Assembly (NCBI GenBank): GCA_963693285.1
Contig: OY848917.1
Location: 1,800,501 to 1,864,500, forward strand
Direction: 5' to 3'
Length of the DNA stretch: 64,000 bases
Source: Xestospongia muta
Lineage: Eukaryota; Porifera; Demospongiae; Haplosclerida; Petrosiidae
The notes under the pieces are model-generated. The model searched no databases, was not told the origin of the DNA, and worked only from the letters and a program-made list of their open reading frames with translations. The translations under genes and the position numbers were made by a program. How positions within the stretch are numbered: the first letter of the stretch is position 1; each line of letters begins with the position of its first letter. Positions 12,039-24,432 of this stretch are shown piece after piece.

Positions 12039-12360
12039 AAACTACTAACATTTAGCTATTGATTCATAAAATAACATGTGGTCTCATAAATATCTTAAGA
12101 TTTTATAATCATGACTTGTTATGAAATTTAGTACAAATCAACTATGTTGATATTTTTAAAAGAGAAGCTATAAATTTTAGTTCTCAGGTTATATATATAT
12201 ATATATATATTTTTTTTTTTTATTAGCTACGAGATCTATTGCACCTGTTATCTACAATATATGTTCTGGAGTATGAATTTCATTATAGATGTGTGTGTGT
12301 CTGTCTATATACAAATATATATATATATTTGATATTTAATTTTTTATGTAGCATTCATGA
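10970..12360 (+). repeat. Second copy of the block at 1-1,480
   Basis: Collinear with the start of the window at high identity, including the relic exon 1, the intron-like part and the TA repeats (long (TA)n at about 11,978-12,028 and another near 12,189). It places copy 3 and copy 1 as products of one segmental duplication, with plus-strand copy 2 between them. Confidence 0.75.
11270..11725 (+). pseudogene. Decayed exon 1 of the 7TM family (duplicate relic)
   Basis: Matches the relic at 310-735, including the in-frame TGA after the EDNDSI codons (11,512-11,514) and the later frameshifts. It retains SSDENILNLVHVFYPANQHS-like coding and ends at the family donor context ATGGGTTAGTC near 11,690. 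It has no usable start in frame. Confidence 0.78.
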
Positions 12361-12697
12361 ATATTATGTTCGCAGGCGCGTTTGTAAATCTGTCACTGAG
12401 TTATCTCAATAGACTCACAGGAAACCAACTATTTTTAAGAATCAAAAAAGGGAATACACAAATCAGATAAGGTCCTACTTAAATACACAACTGAAAAGAG
12501 CAGAGCCTCAAGTCATAAGGACAAAGGCCCAAAAAATCATAACAAAAAACACAATAAACAAAGAGATGGCTAAGGGAAGGACAAGAAGGCTAGGAAGAGC
12601 TAGGATGAGATACATTAATTAAACCTATCAACACATATACAGTAATCAACACATGACACACAACTGCCTAATTACATTCATATACCAACATATTATG
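12361..12697. mobile_element. 321-bp insertion with 8-bp target duplication
   Basis: Compared with the paralogous block at 1,470-1,490 (CATGGATATTATGCTATG), the sequence here is interrupted after ATATTATG (12,361-12,368) and resumes at a second ATATTATG (12,690-12,697). The inserted 321 bp starts TTCGCAGGCGCG and ends ATATACCAAC. It has higher GC in places than its surroundings, has no evident terminal inverted repeat and codes for nothing obvious. The 8-bp duplication suggests a transposase-type or retroelement-derived insertion of unknown class. Confidence 0.7.
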
Positions 12698-13098
12698 CTA
12701 TGTACTTGTCATACTGACTGTTATGGGGCATACAACTACACTATACATATATAGTTAGCGTAATCTATCAGCTTTGTATAAATGCATAATTATTTTAACT
12801 TTGTACCTCATAATTATATCAATTGCATGTGTATTATATATTTTATAATATTAGTATATAATGTTAGTATATGTTATTTTGTTAAATTAAGAAATCATTT
12901 AATAACAAGAAACATCCAAAAATTTGTTTGAAGTAGCGCAAAATAATTAAATTAATCAATGTTTTGGCAAAATATTGAGTTCAAGAAAACACATTTACAT
13001 ACTTATATACAAACAAGTTGCATTCTTTAGTTTACATTAAATTAAACATTCAACAAACGTTTTTCACTGTTATCTTTAAAGACTAGCTTTTCATTTTC
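12698..13098. other. 3' flank of copy 3
   Basis: Non-coding 3' region shared with the other minus-strand copies (GCAAAATATTGAGTTCAAGA; AGTTTACATTAAATTAAAC). It probably contains the 3' UTR. No gene is seen. Confidence 0.5.
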
Positions 13099-15651
13099 TT
13101 AGACTGTTGATATCTCCACAAAACTTGGATTTTCAGCTGTATTGCTATTGCTTGACGATTTAATTTTAAAATAATTCTGAAGTTCATTTTTATAGAGCCA
13201 AGTAATAAATGTAACCAATATTATAGGTAAAAGATTAGCAATAAAGCCAATGACACCAAAGTTGTTACTACCAACGAAAATAACATCTGTTATATACGTA
13301 TATGAAAAGAGAACAATCAAGAGAATAACAAGAACATGAGTTGGTAGACGTAAAATGAAAAATAATACTTCACTTCTGAAATTAGGCAATGGTAATGTTT
13401 TAAACATATCTTCATAACTATCATATATGTCAGCATAAGCGTATGTGAGGTAAAATACATTTACAACAATTGTAGCAACTGCTGAGAAAACTTGTAGTGG
13501 ATTAGCTAAAGCCGCAATGACAATACCAGTACCATGAAAAGAGACTGCCACACTTGTAAGAAGTATAGTAAAAGATCCTATGAATTGATAAAATAATATA
13601 ACATTTCCTTGAATATAATTTAACGTTTGACGTCTTCTATTTATACAGAGTAAGAACATTGGAAGAGCAATAAGTTTGCCTCTTTTTTTTGCTCGTACAA
13701 CAATTATCATTGAAATGACTCCACACACAAATGGAGACAAAACAAGACAAACAACTATTAAATAATACATAAAAATTGTAGTAGAGTTCCAATTTGTGCC
13801 AAATTTGGAAATTTCATAAAAATCTGAGAAAGCAACAATCAGGATAAGAAAGACTAAAGTTGATATAATTGCCCAAAATAAACTTTTAGATCGAAATCTT
13901 TGAGTCTCATCTTTATGTTTTTTAGATATTATATGCAGTAACTCATAGCTACTATCTAGCTTTGATGATGTCATAATTACACAAGCAACAACTAAACTGA
14001 TTAGTGCAAATACCATTATGTAGAGGTGATCTTTGTATATATCTTCCTTTTCAAATACTGTAAAATCATTTGTTTCTAAATTTTCTTTGTAAGAAGAATA
14101 TCCTCGTAGTGATGAGTCAGCTCCATGATCTATGACAGATAATCGGTGAGTAGTGTATAGTTTCAGCTGTAAATTAGAAACGGTATTTAAATGTGATAGA
14201 ACAAATCATTAAACATAATATTTAGTATTGCTTAATATGTAGGGTTGACCTGATAAAAATGATTGATTTAAAGGATTATATAAACATCTACTTGTCATTG
14301 TTGAGATTGTTGAGTCTATGTATATGTAAGAAACCTGAAAAATCTATAGAAAACGTTGTGTGGATAATTTGCATTAAAAAAAGTAAAAAAAACTAAGAGT
14401 TAGAAGCAAGTACAATCTAGTTGTAATGATGTCAATGTTGAAAAAGAGAGAACAAGGTTTCTATGAATGTACAAGTTATTCATAAGTAACCAAATCTTTT
14501 AGTTAAGTAAAGGCTGTTAAAAAATATAAATGATACAAATGTTAGAATACTGTATTAGTCCAAATATTAAACTGATTAAAATTTTATTATAAAATGATAT
14601 TGTCTTTTACAAATTAAACAAGAAAAAGTATTAAAAACATTTAAAATGGAAGAGGCTATATAACAGAGATAATAATGACAAAAGTACAGAACAAGGTATA
14701 TGAAAATCCCAACAACAAACTATAGGTGTATATTATATTAGATAGTATTTGTGAGTACAATGTGCTATGCCTAACTGACTTTTCTAATATCTGGCTTTAT
14801 CATTCCCACATTCACTTTCATTTATATTTTTTATTTATACAATCATAAATAAACACAAATTTATCAGCAAATTTCTTAAAATTTAATCCTTTATGTGTAA
14901 TAAATATGAAGAATATATTTTTTATATACACATATAATACACACACACATATATACCCTATAAAGAGATTCTTAGCTATCCATAAATACAAATTGTAAAT
15001 ATGTTAGTTTTTATGAAATAATGGTGGCGTGTTAGCATGAATTTTATTATAAGATTTAAATATATCACATTATGGTTATTAGTCCATATGTATTACATAA
15101 TGTACTCCTTTGAATCATGATATAATACACGCACATAAATATATTGCTATAAATCAAATATTATAACAACTGAATGATTGCTCACATTAGTGAATTACTC
15201 TTAAACATAAATTAAATATTCTTGATTATTTTAAATCACTAACCCATATAGTGGCATCATTCAAAAGTCGAATCTTCTCAATACTGCTTATGTTTTGACA
15301 AAATGGGTCAACAATAATAGTTGCATAATATATATTATGTGAATAGGTCCTTAATGATAAAACTTGAAGAAACTGTTGATAAAAATATATGAGTACTTGG
15401 GAGGAGACCCAACGAAAAACATAGATAGATGTGTTGTTAGTTGATATACTTTCATTGTCCTCAACTACATAAGTCACTTCCACTATTAATGCCGGATATT
15501 GATTTGCTGGATAAAATGCACGCACTAGATTTAGCATGTTCTCATCATTAGATAGTAATGACTGCTCTAGTTCTTTAAAAGAACCAATACATTTTTCAGA
15601 ACAAGTGACTGATAGAAGAAGGAACACTAAAACCAAATGTTTTACTGACAT
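13099..15651 (-). CDS. 7TM-family protein, copy 3 (two exons)
   Basis: Predicted 491 aa. Exon 1 is 15244-15651 (MSVKHLVLVFLLLSVTCS signal peptide, then the EKCIGSFKELEQ ectodomain). Exon 2 is 13099-14166, open from the CTGAAACTATAC acceptor junction. Segment 2 and the loop after it are of the DFYEISKFGTNWNS type, shared with copies 4 and 7. Segment 4 is of the FYQFIGSFTILLTSVAVSFH type, shared with copies 2, 6 and 7, so the copy is a mosaic. The tail ends FVEISTV, giving a class I PDZ-like terminus. Intron of 1,077 bp. The upstream module and cassette are present. No disabling lesion is seen. Confidence 0.83.
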
Positions 15652-17129
15652 TTTATTTTTACCTATATAAAAGAATATGATTCAGGATGCAGTGTTTTTC
15701 AATTGCATATTAAATTTAATGTGTCTATTTACTCAGACATTAATTAAGTTAAACTAAAATTTGAGAAAATATTAAAAGTGTAATATAATTATAGAAATTT
15801 GATTAATTAATTAATTAAAACACTTACCAAACAATTTATACTTAAGACAAAACGTGATGTCCTTATGTGCTTTTCAAGTCACAAAAAGTGAATCTATTAA
15901 AACAAACTATTAGATTATATAACTTAAGTAACCAGTTACAATTTTGTATGCATTAGAAAGAAAATTCTAATTTTGTATATATGTGGATATTGTACTTTAA
16001 TTACACACATTTTATATAAAAAAGATTGCTAGTACACCCTTTGTGTATAAAAAGGGTATCCATTGATAATTAAATTGTACACATAATTGGAAATTATAAT
16101 GAAACTATTAACAAAATATGGCAGCTGGCTATAAGTCTGAAAACAAAACATTATATTTATGGAATATGTTTACTCCTACACTTGTGATTTTAGTTAATAC
16201 TACATTAGTTGTATATACTAATATGTGTACTTGTGAGTGTACTGGTTTTCTGAGGTTAACGGTAATGTCACAATCTTGACATTTTTTACATACCAAATAC
16301 ACAAATAGCATAAGCCACCAATGACCCTTTTTGGCATTCTATGCTAGTAGGTAAGATTTACATTTTTGCTTTATGTTAGAGAGAATAATATTAACATTGT
16401 TAAAGTGAAATAAATTGTATAAACGTGCATACAACTTTAATAGGAAACTCTTAAAGCAGTTTTCTGGTAACTAATACTATCAGAGTATCATAACAATGAG
16501 TTTTAAATAGTAGTAAATTGGTGTGACATTTGTTTAGATAATGCAATACATGAATTAGACAACAGTTAGGGAACAATATAATGAAAAGTACTGAAGAACT
16601 ATCACTATAGTAGTAAGGTTGGTATGACATGGAAACAATAAGTGTCACTAGGAGTCCATAGTCTTGTAAAGGAGAGAAAGTGCATGCAACTATCATTTTA
16701 AAGTAATAAACAAACAATAGCAAGCTAAAAATTTTTAATTCAAAGAAGTTTTATTACTTGCAATCTAGAGATTGGCTTTATATAATAAAACCTCAAAGTG
16801 ACAGTCAAGAATCCTATAATTACTATACCAACTTTCATTACAGGTGTTGACAATGAAGTACAATTTTGAATAGTAGAAAACAATGTTCATGACCATATTT
16901 GGAAGTTTACGTACTCGTTTATGAGGTTTTGGATAATTACTTTTAAGATAAATGAATTTAATTATATATTACCTTAAATGTCATTCATAAAAAGGTGTTT
17001 TTGATGATACTGCATTATGTAATTGCACACTCTATACTTGTGAAATTATGAACATAGTTTTGTTACTATGAATGTAATTACATATTTAATTATATGGTCA
17101 ATAAATATCGTTTGGCTTGATACTGCATT
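15652..17129. promoter_or_regulatory. Upstream region of copy 3
   Basis: Conserved upstream block. On the minus strand a GTTTTGTCTTAAGTATAAAT element is followed by GGTAAGTG (GT at 15,827), and TATATAGGTAAAAATAAA abuts the ATG. The rest, to about 17,130, is AT-rich and repeats the region upstream of copies 1 and 5. Small open frames here are not conserved in frame among copies and look fortuitous. Confidence 0.4.
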
Positions 17130-17270
17130 ACATACTTGCATGCTCCTTTGTCCTTTGTGAGCCTATAGCTATAGGGTCCTGGTATGACCTATCTTAACTA
17201 TATATATAGTTGAGGTAGGTCATGTATATAATTGAGGTAGGTCATATATATATAGTTGTGGTAGATCATA
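17130..17270 (+). promoter_or_regulatory. AGGTCA-rich upstream cassette (unit of copy 3)
   Basis: Contains CATGCTCCTTTGTCCTTTGT, GGTCCTGGTATGACCTA and two GAGGTAGGTCAT repeats separated by TATATAATT. Same order and orientation as in the copy 1 unit. Confidence 0.45.
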
Positions 17271-18439
17271 CAATATATGTTACATCAAATACTATTGATT
17301 TCAGTTTAAAACAACAACTGTGACCACTAGATATACGTTACAGCAAATAATGTAACACAAAATCAACCGTACTCATGTGTACATGACATCAAATAGGTTT
17401 TTTAAAACGATTTATAGTCAGTGGCGTCAGAGAAAGGACAGAGGAGCAATCATCTTCCAAACGTAAACGTAGTGGTGAGCGCTTCTATTGTACTAAGTTT
17501 TACACATGATATTAGTTATTCTATACTGTTCATTATTGTTCCAAATTACCTATTTAACTCACATATTATAGCGATAACACTTCTAAACAGGCTGAGAACT
17601 TCAAAGGTAGTTAGTTGTCTTAATATTACAGCAAAATTGCGTAAAACGTCTTGGGCGTGGTTTGTATGACAAGGTTGTATGACAAGGTTGTATGACAGGG
17701 TTTAATTATATTAAAAACGTTCAAGAGAAAAATAAGATGAGACAGCAAAATGGTAGAAGATATGTGAATGTTGTAGTTCCAAGGAATCTGGGCGAAGGTC
17801 CAAGAGTATCTTCAATTATTACGTTATGTTATACCACTATCACATATGCTGCAATAATGGTTGAATAAAAGAAATAGTGTGAATATTTGAATGAATAAAA
17901 AACATAAACTTATGAAGAGAATTTAGTAAAAAATTTAAGACATGTAATGATGAACTTGTTTTCAAAAAATGTATGAGAATTTTGGAGGAGAGTATGTACA
18001 TTTGTTGGAGGAAAAGATACCAGACAGAATTGTTATCAAAATAATGATAGATAATAATAATGGTTTACTTTCCTTCTGTTTATTCTTTATCAAGTTTTTG
18101 CTCAATTGTGTCTCATAATAGTACAGCTAATTGAAGCTATTTATAGAAAAAGGAAGATTGGACTAATTATTGAACCACATTAGGTTAAAATTATGCACAC
18201 ATTTTTATCTAGTTATAATATGAATTATATATTTTTTAATGTTATTAACAGGTTGTTAATGATGTACTAGGAACTAAGATAGCAAAGAGTATATGTAGAA
18301 AGCAATTTAAAACTAAAATGTTATGGTGGTAAGTCATTTAGGAAAGTAACGCCTTATGACAAGATAGAGTAAACAGATAATTTCTTTTATTCAACCATTG
18401 TTACCACATATATGCTACTGGTATAACATATTTTAAGAA
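17271..18439 (+). other. Conserved upstream module (unit of copy 3)
   Basis: Collinear with the 5.7-6.3 kb module. It holds the SGVRERTEEQ-type island after ATTTATAG (17,409-17,476), here followed by GTGAGC, which would be a good splice donor. The second island (VNVVVPRNLGEGPRV, 17,757-17,802) has lost frame through one extra T before it. A CAG-flanked GTTGTTAATGATGTACTAGG island lies near 18,251. No complete gene. Confidence 0.35.
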
Positions 18440-18454
18440 TTGATGATACTCTTG

Positions 18455-18625
18455 TACCTTGACCTCAAGAAAGAAAAGCACAAAGTTCACAACTACACAA
18501 CGTCAGTAGCGCTAATCAGTTTACTTACTGCTTGTGTAATAATGACATCATCAAAGCTAGATAGTATACTACATATGAAGATGAAACTTAATGATTTCAA
18601 TTTTAAAGCTCATTTGGGCAGTTAT
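18455..18625 (+). pseudogene. Truncated exon 2 fragment, 7TM family
   Basis: Matches the stalk end and first membrane segment (SVALISLLTACVIMTSSKLD) and a degraded piece of loop 1/segment 2 (a FNFKAHLGSYV-like string), then jumps into the 3' flank of the next minus-strand copy. Only ~170 bp remain. Confidence 0.75.
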
Positions 18626-19070
18626 GTTGCAAACATACATCCTATATATATATTTATTTGATTTTTTTAAGTAACGTTCATGAATATTATGTTATTTACT
18701 TTTCATAGTGACTTTTATGGGCCATAAACCTACACTGTACATATATATTTAGGATGATCTATCAGCTTTGTATAAATGCAGAATTATTTTAAGTTTGTAC
18801 CCCATATTTATATTAAAGGTATGTATTATGTATTTTATATTGTTAGATTATGTTATTTTGTTAAATTAAAAAAAAAAAAAACGTTTGTATAACAAGAAAA
18901 ATCCAAAAAATTGTTTGAAGCAGCACAAAAAATAGCAATGTTTGGGCAAAATATTGAGTTAAAGACATACACATTTACATACTTATATACAAGCAAGTAG
19001 CATTCTTTAATTTAAATTAAACTTTCGAAACATTTTCAATGGTATCTTTAAACAGTAGCTTTTCTTTTTG
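18626..19070. other. 3' flank of copy 4
   Basis: Non-coding; shared with the other 3' flanks (GGGCAAAATATTGAGTTAAA). It contains an A-run near 18,868-18,881. No gene is seen. Confidence 0.5.
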
Positions 19071-21909
19071 TTAGACTGTTGATATCTCCACAAAACTTGG
19101 ATTTTCAGTTGTATCGTTACTACTGCTTGACGATTCAAAGTTAATAAACTTTTGAAGCTCATGTTTTGAGAGCCAAGTAAAAAACGTAAGCAATATTATA
19201 GGCAAAATATTAGCTATAGAGCTAACGACACCACTGTTGTCACCACCAATAAAAATAACAGCCGTTAAATATGTATATGAAAAGAGAAGAAAGAAGAGAA
19301 AAACAAGAACATGGGTTAGTATACGTGAAATGAACAAAAATACTTGACTTCTGTAATTAGGCAGTGGTGATACATCAAACATATCTTCATAATGATCATA
19401 TACGTCAGCAAAAGCGTATGTGAGGTAAAATAAACCTACAACAAATGTTGCAACTGATGAGAAAACTTGTAGTGGATTAGCTAATGCTGCTACGATGATA
19501 CCAATACCATGAATCGAGACTGCCACACTTGTAAGAAGTATAGCAAAAGATCCTATCCATTGATAAAAGATTATAGCAATTTTTTGACATTGATTTAAGG
19601 TTTGACGTCTTCTGCAGAGTAAGATCTTTGGAAGAGAAATAACATTGCCTTTTTTGTTTGCTCGTACAACAATTACTATCGAAATGACTCCACAAACTAA
19701 AAGAGAAAAAGCAATACCAACAATTATTAAATAATATATAGAAATTGAAGTAGAATTCCTAGTTGTGTCAAACTTGGAAATTTCATAAAAATCTGAGATA
19801 GCAACAATCATGATAAGGAAGACTAAAGTTGATAAAACTGCCCAAAATAGACTTTTAAATCTAAACTTTTGACTCTCATCTTTACGTTTTTTAGATATCA
19901 TATGCAGTACCTCATAGCTACTATCTAGCTTTGATGATGTCATCATTATGCAAGCAACAAGTAGACTGATTAGAGCAACTGCCATTGTGTAGTTGTGAAC
20001 TTTGTATATATCTTCCTCTTCAAATACTGCAAAATCATTTGTTTCTAAATTTTCTTTGTAAGAAGAATATCCTTGTAGTGATGAGTCAGCTCCATGATCT
20101 ATGACATTAATCGGTGAGTAGTGTATAGTTTCAGCTGTAAATTAGAAACGGTATTTAAATGTGTTAGAACAAATCATTAAATATAGTATTTAGTATTGCT
20201 TAATATGTAGGGTTGGTTGATTGTCTTTGACAAGTCTATCCATATGTAAAATCCTCAAAAATCTATAGAAAACATTGAGCGGGTAATTAGAAATTAAAGC
20301 AATAAAAAAACTAAGAGTTGGATGCAAATATGATCAGATGTAATGATTTCAATGCTGAAAAAAAAGAACAAGGTTGATATAAACTTGCAAGTCATTAATA
20401 AGTAGCCATATCTTTTAGTAAAGGCTGTTAAAAATATAAATGATGCAAAATACTGATTAATCCAAATATTAAGCTGATCTAAATTTTATTATAAAATGAT
20501 ATTATTTATTACAAATTAAATGAAATGCACTCAAGTGTTTAACCTCACTGTGGTGGGCAGTGTAGATCTATACTGGTAAGTGCAGAGTGCATGTACATTT
20601 AACATTCCGCAACCTTAAAGTTAAATTATTAATGGCTCAGCTTGACAATAGTCAACTTACTGGCCAATCTGCAAACTCTCGCTCTTTTGAGCAGTATTAA
20701 TAAGTACAGAGGTTTTGCTACTGTCCACTATAGTTTGGTGGCTACCAGTGCAGTATTTGCTGAGTTAAAGCAATTCAAAGCCATTTGCCTAGGTAACAGA
20801 CGCACACACACAAACTGACAGACTACAGTATCCTCGCTATGCGCCCACACACAGCGAGGTTAACAAGAAATAAAGAAGTAATAAAACATATGAAATGTAA
20901 GAGGCTATATAATAGAGATTACAATAGCAAAAGTATAGAACAAAGTATGTAAAAACTCATACAACAAACAATAAGTGTATATCTTCCTAATAGATAGTTA
21001 CCATCTTACTTTTTTAAGGATTTTGTATTTATGTGTGCAATGTGCTAAATGTGCCTAACTGACTTATGTAATTTCTGGCATTATCATTACCACACTTACT
21101 TTTATTTTTATTTTTTACATGTATAATCATAAATAAACAGAAATTGTCAGCAAATTTCTTAAAATTTAATCATTGTGTGTATATATTAATAGGATATATA
21201 TATTTGTATATGCATATATAATACGCACATACACATACATCCTATAAAGAGGTTTAAATATATCAGATTATGGTTTATCAGTCTATATGTATTATACAAT
21301 GTACAATACATAATATATAATAATGTGTAATGTATTAGTCCATATGTCTTACATAATGTCCACTTCTGAATCATGATATAATACACATACACACATAAAT
21401 ATATAACTATAAATAAATTTTTAACAACTGAATGTTTGCTCACATTAGTGGATTACACTTAAGCATAAATTTCATATGTTTGATTAATTTAAATGACTAA
21501 CCCATATAGTAGCATCATTCAAAAGTCTAATCATCTCAATACTGTTTATGTTTTGACAAAATGGATCAACAGTAATAGTTGCATAATATATATTATGTGA
21601 ATAGGTCCTTAATGATAAACCTTGAAGAAACTCAGGATAAGAATATACGAGAACTTGGGAGGAGACCCAACGAAAAACATAGATAGATGTGTTGTTAGTT
21701 GATATACTGTCATTGTCCTCAACTACATAAGTCACTTCCACTATTAATGCTGGATGTTTATTTGCTGGATAAAATGCACGCACTAGATTTAGCATGTTCT
21801 TATTACTAGATAGTAATGACTCCTCTAGTTCATTGAAAGAGCCAATACACTTTTCAGAATAAGTGAATGATGCAAGAAGGACAACTATAACCAAGGGTAG
21901 TACTGACAT
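19071..21909 (-). pseudogene. 7TM-family copy 4, frameshifted at the start of exon 2
   Basis: Exon 1 (21502-21909, 408 bp) is intact, and exon 2 from its ninth codon to the stop at 19071 is open with all seven segments and a tail ending VEISTV. Just after the acceptor (exon 2 starts at 20134), the motif that reads CGATTATCTGTCAT in the other copies is one base shorter (CGATTAATGTCAT). Splicing at the family sites therefore leads to TAG at 20099-20101, giving a ~147 aa product without membrane segments. An internal ATG at 19985 would give the 7TM part without the ectodomain. The upstream region has also lost the ~500-bp block with the conserved GTAAGT element, and an element sits in the intron. 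Probably a recent pseudogene; a single-base assembly error is the alternative for the frameshift alone. Confidence 0.75.
20516..20863. mobile_element. TTAA-flanked non-autonomous element, copy 1
   Basis: Lies in the intron of copy 4 and is absent from the same place in copy 3 (ACAAATTAAACAAGAAAAAG). It begins after TTAA (20,516-20,519) with AAATGCACTCAAGTG, then TTAACCTCACTGTGG. It ends CACACACAGCGAGG followed by TTAA (20,860-20,863). The right terminus is the inverse of the left subterminal TTAACCTCRCTG. It shares both ends, including AAATGCACT and the ACACACACA...CTGACAGACTAC tract, with the element at 29.7-30.6 kb. TTAA target choice and CCT ends recall piggyBac-type MITEs. No transposase. 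Confidence 0.7.
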
Positions 21910-22687
21910 TTTCTTTTAACCTATACAAAAATAAAAGGCTTCAAGACGCTGATCCATGTATAGAAAGTAAAGGTCCATCAATAACATAGAAATAAGCACA
22001 GACTTTAATTAAATTAGGCTAAAATTTGGAAAAGTTCTCTGATAACTAATACTATCAGACCATCATAAGAATGAGTTTTAAATAGTAGCAAATTGGTGTG
22101 ACATTTGTTTAGATAATGCAATACATGAATTAGAGAACAGTTAGGGAACAATATAATAAAAAGTACTGAAGAACTATCACTATAGTAGTAAGGTTGGTAT
22201 GACATGTAAAACAATAAGTGTCACCAGGAGTCAATAGTCATGTAAAGGAGAGAAAGTGCATGCAACTATCATTTTATAATAATAGACAAACTATAGCAAG
22301 CTAAGAATTTTCATGTCAAAGAAGTTTTATTACTTGCTATTTAGAGACTGGCTTTATACCATAAAACCTCAAAGTGACAGTCAAAAATTATATAATTACT
22401 ATACCAACTTTCATTACAGGTGTTGACAATGGAGTACAATTTTGAATAGTAGAAAACAATGTTTATGACCATATTTGGAAGTTTACGTACTCGTTTATGA
22501 GGTTATGGATAATTAATTTTAAGCTAAATGAATTTAATTATATATTACCTTAAATGTCATTCATAAAAATGTTTTTTGATGATACTGCATTATGTAATTG
22601 CACACTCTATACTTGTGAAATTACTATAAATATAATTACATATTTAATTATATGGTCAATAAATATCGTTTGGCTTGATGTTACATT
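21910..22687. other. Shortened upstream region of copy 4
   Basis: The sequence runs AGGCTAAAATTTGG directly into the TTCTCTGATAACTAATACTA block at about 22,015-22,050. In copies 1, 3, 5, 6 and 7 about 500 bp lie between these points, including the conserved donor-like GTAAGT element. The deletion probably removed the 5' UTR exon or promoter. Confidence 0.6.
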
Positions 22688-22825
22688 ACATACTTTATGC
22701 TCCTTTGTCCTTTTTGGGGCTATAGCTATAGGGTCCTGGTGTGACCTATGTTAACTACATATATAGCTGAGGTAGGTCATGTATATAACTGAGGTAGGTC
22801 ATATATATAGCTGTGGTAGATCATA
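22688..22825 (+). promoter_or_regulatory. AGGTCA-rich upstream cassette (unit of copy 4)
   Basis: Same cassette, slightly decayed at its left side. It has two GAGGTAGGTCAT repeats and a third, TGTGGTAGATCATA. Confidence 0.45.
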
Positions 22826-24432
22826 CAATATATGTTACAACAAATTCTATTGATCTCAGTTAAAAACAACAACTGTGACCACTGAATATATGTTATATCA
22901 AATAATTGAACACAAAATCAACCGTACTCATGTGTACATGACATCAAATAGGTTTTTTAAAACGATTTAAAGTCAGTGGCGTCAAAGAAAGGACAGAGGA
23001 GCAATAATCTTCCAAACGTAAACGTAGTGGTGACCGCTTCTATTGTACTAAGTTTTACACATGATATTAGTTATTCTATACTGTCCATTATTACTCCAAA
23101 CTACCTATTTAACTCACGTATTATAGCGATAACACTTCTAAACAGGCTGAGAACTTCAAAGGTAGTTAGTTGTCTTAATATTACAGCAAAATTGCGTAAA
23201 ACGTCTTGGGCGTGGTTTGTATGAAAGGGTTAAATTATATTAAAAACGTTCAAGCGAAAATATAATGAGACAGCAAAATGGTAGAAGATATGTGAATGTT
23301 GTAGTTCCAAGGAATCTGGGCGAAGGTCCAAGAATATCTTCAATTATTACGTTATGTTATACCACTATCACATATGCTGCAATAATGGTTGAATAAAAGA
23401 AATAGTGTGAATATTTGAATGAATAAAAAACATAAACTTGTGATAAGAATTTAGTAAAAAATTTAAGACATGTAATGATGAAGTTGTTTTCAAAGAATAT
23501 ATGAGAATTTTGGAGGAGAGAATGTACATTTGTTGGAGGAAAAGATACCAGACAGAATTGTTATTAAAACAATGATAGATAATAACAATAGTTTACTTTC
23601 CTTCTGTTTATTCTTTATCAAGTTTTTGCTCAATTGTGTCTCATAATAGTACAGCTAATTGAAGTTATTTACAGAAAAAGGAAGATTGGACTAATTATTG
23701 AACCACATTAGGTTAAAATTATGCACACATTTTTATCTAGTCATAATATGAATTATATATTTTAATGTTATTAACAGGTTGTTTATGATGTACTAGGAAC
23801 TCCAGATAGCAAAGAGTATATATAGAAAGCAATTTAAAACTAAAATGTTATGGTGGTAAGTCATTTAGGAAAGTAACACCTTATAAGAAGATAGAGTAAT
23901 CAGATAATATCTTTTATTCAATCATTATTACCACATATATGCTAGTGGTATAACATATTTTAAGAATTGATGACAGTCTTGTACCTTGACCTTGATTTGA
24001 TATATATTTGATATTTTTATGTCTCATTCATAGCTATTATGTTATGTACATTTCATTGTGACTTTTATGGGACATACAACTACACTGTATATATATAGTT
24101 AGCATAATTGGCTTTGTATAAATGGAGAGTTAGTTTAAGTTTGTACCCCATAATTATATTAATTGCATGTATTATATATTTTATAATATTAATATATTGT
24201 TAGAATATGTTTTTTTTGTTAAATTAAGAAAACGCTTGTATAACAAGAAACATCCAAAAAATTGTTTCAAGCACCACAAAACATTTTTAGCAATATTTGG
24301 GCACAATATTGAGTTGAAGACACAATACATTTATATACTTCTATACAAGCAAGTTGCATTCATTATTTTACATTAGTTTAAACTTTAGAAACCTTTTTCA
24401 CTGGTATCTTTAAAGATTAGCTTTTCTTCTTC
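22826..24432. other. Upstream module of copy 4 unit and 3' flank of copy 5
   Basis: To about 23,980 it is a close copy of 17,271-18,430, including the RERTEEQSSSKRKRSG island after ATTTAAAG (about 22,970) and the VNVVVPRNLGEGPR island near 23,295. The expected plus-strand exon 2 relic is missing here, so sequence passes straight from the GTTGTTTATGATGTACTAGG island region into 3' flank of copy 5. No gene. Confidence 0.4.

Noticed and set aside
13730..14016. Internal ATG-start (MVFALISL) as the true start of copy 3 and similar copies
   Set aside because: The frame is open further upstream to the conserved acceptor, and copies 1 and 2 show the same stalk; starting inside would drop signal peptide and ectodomain.
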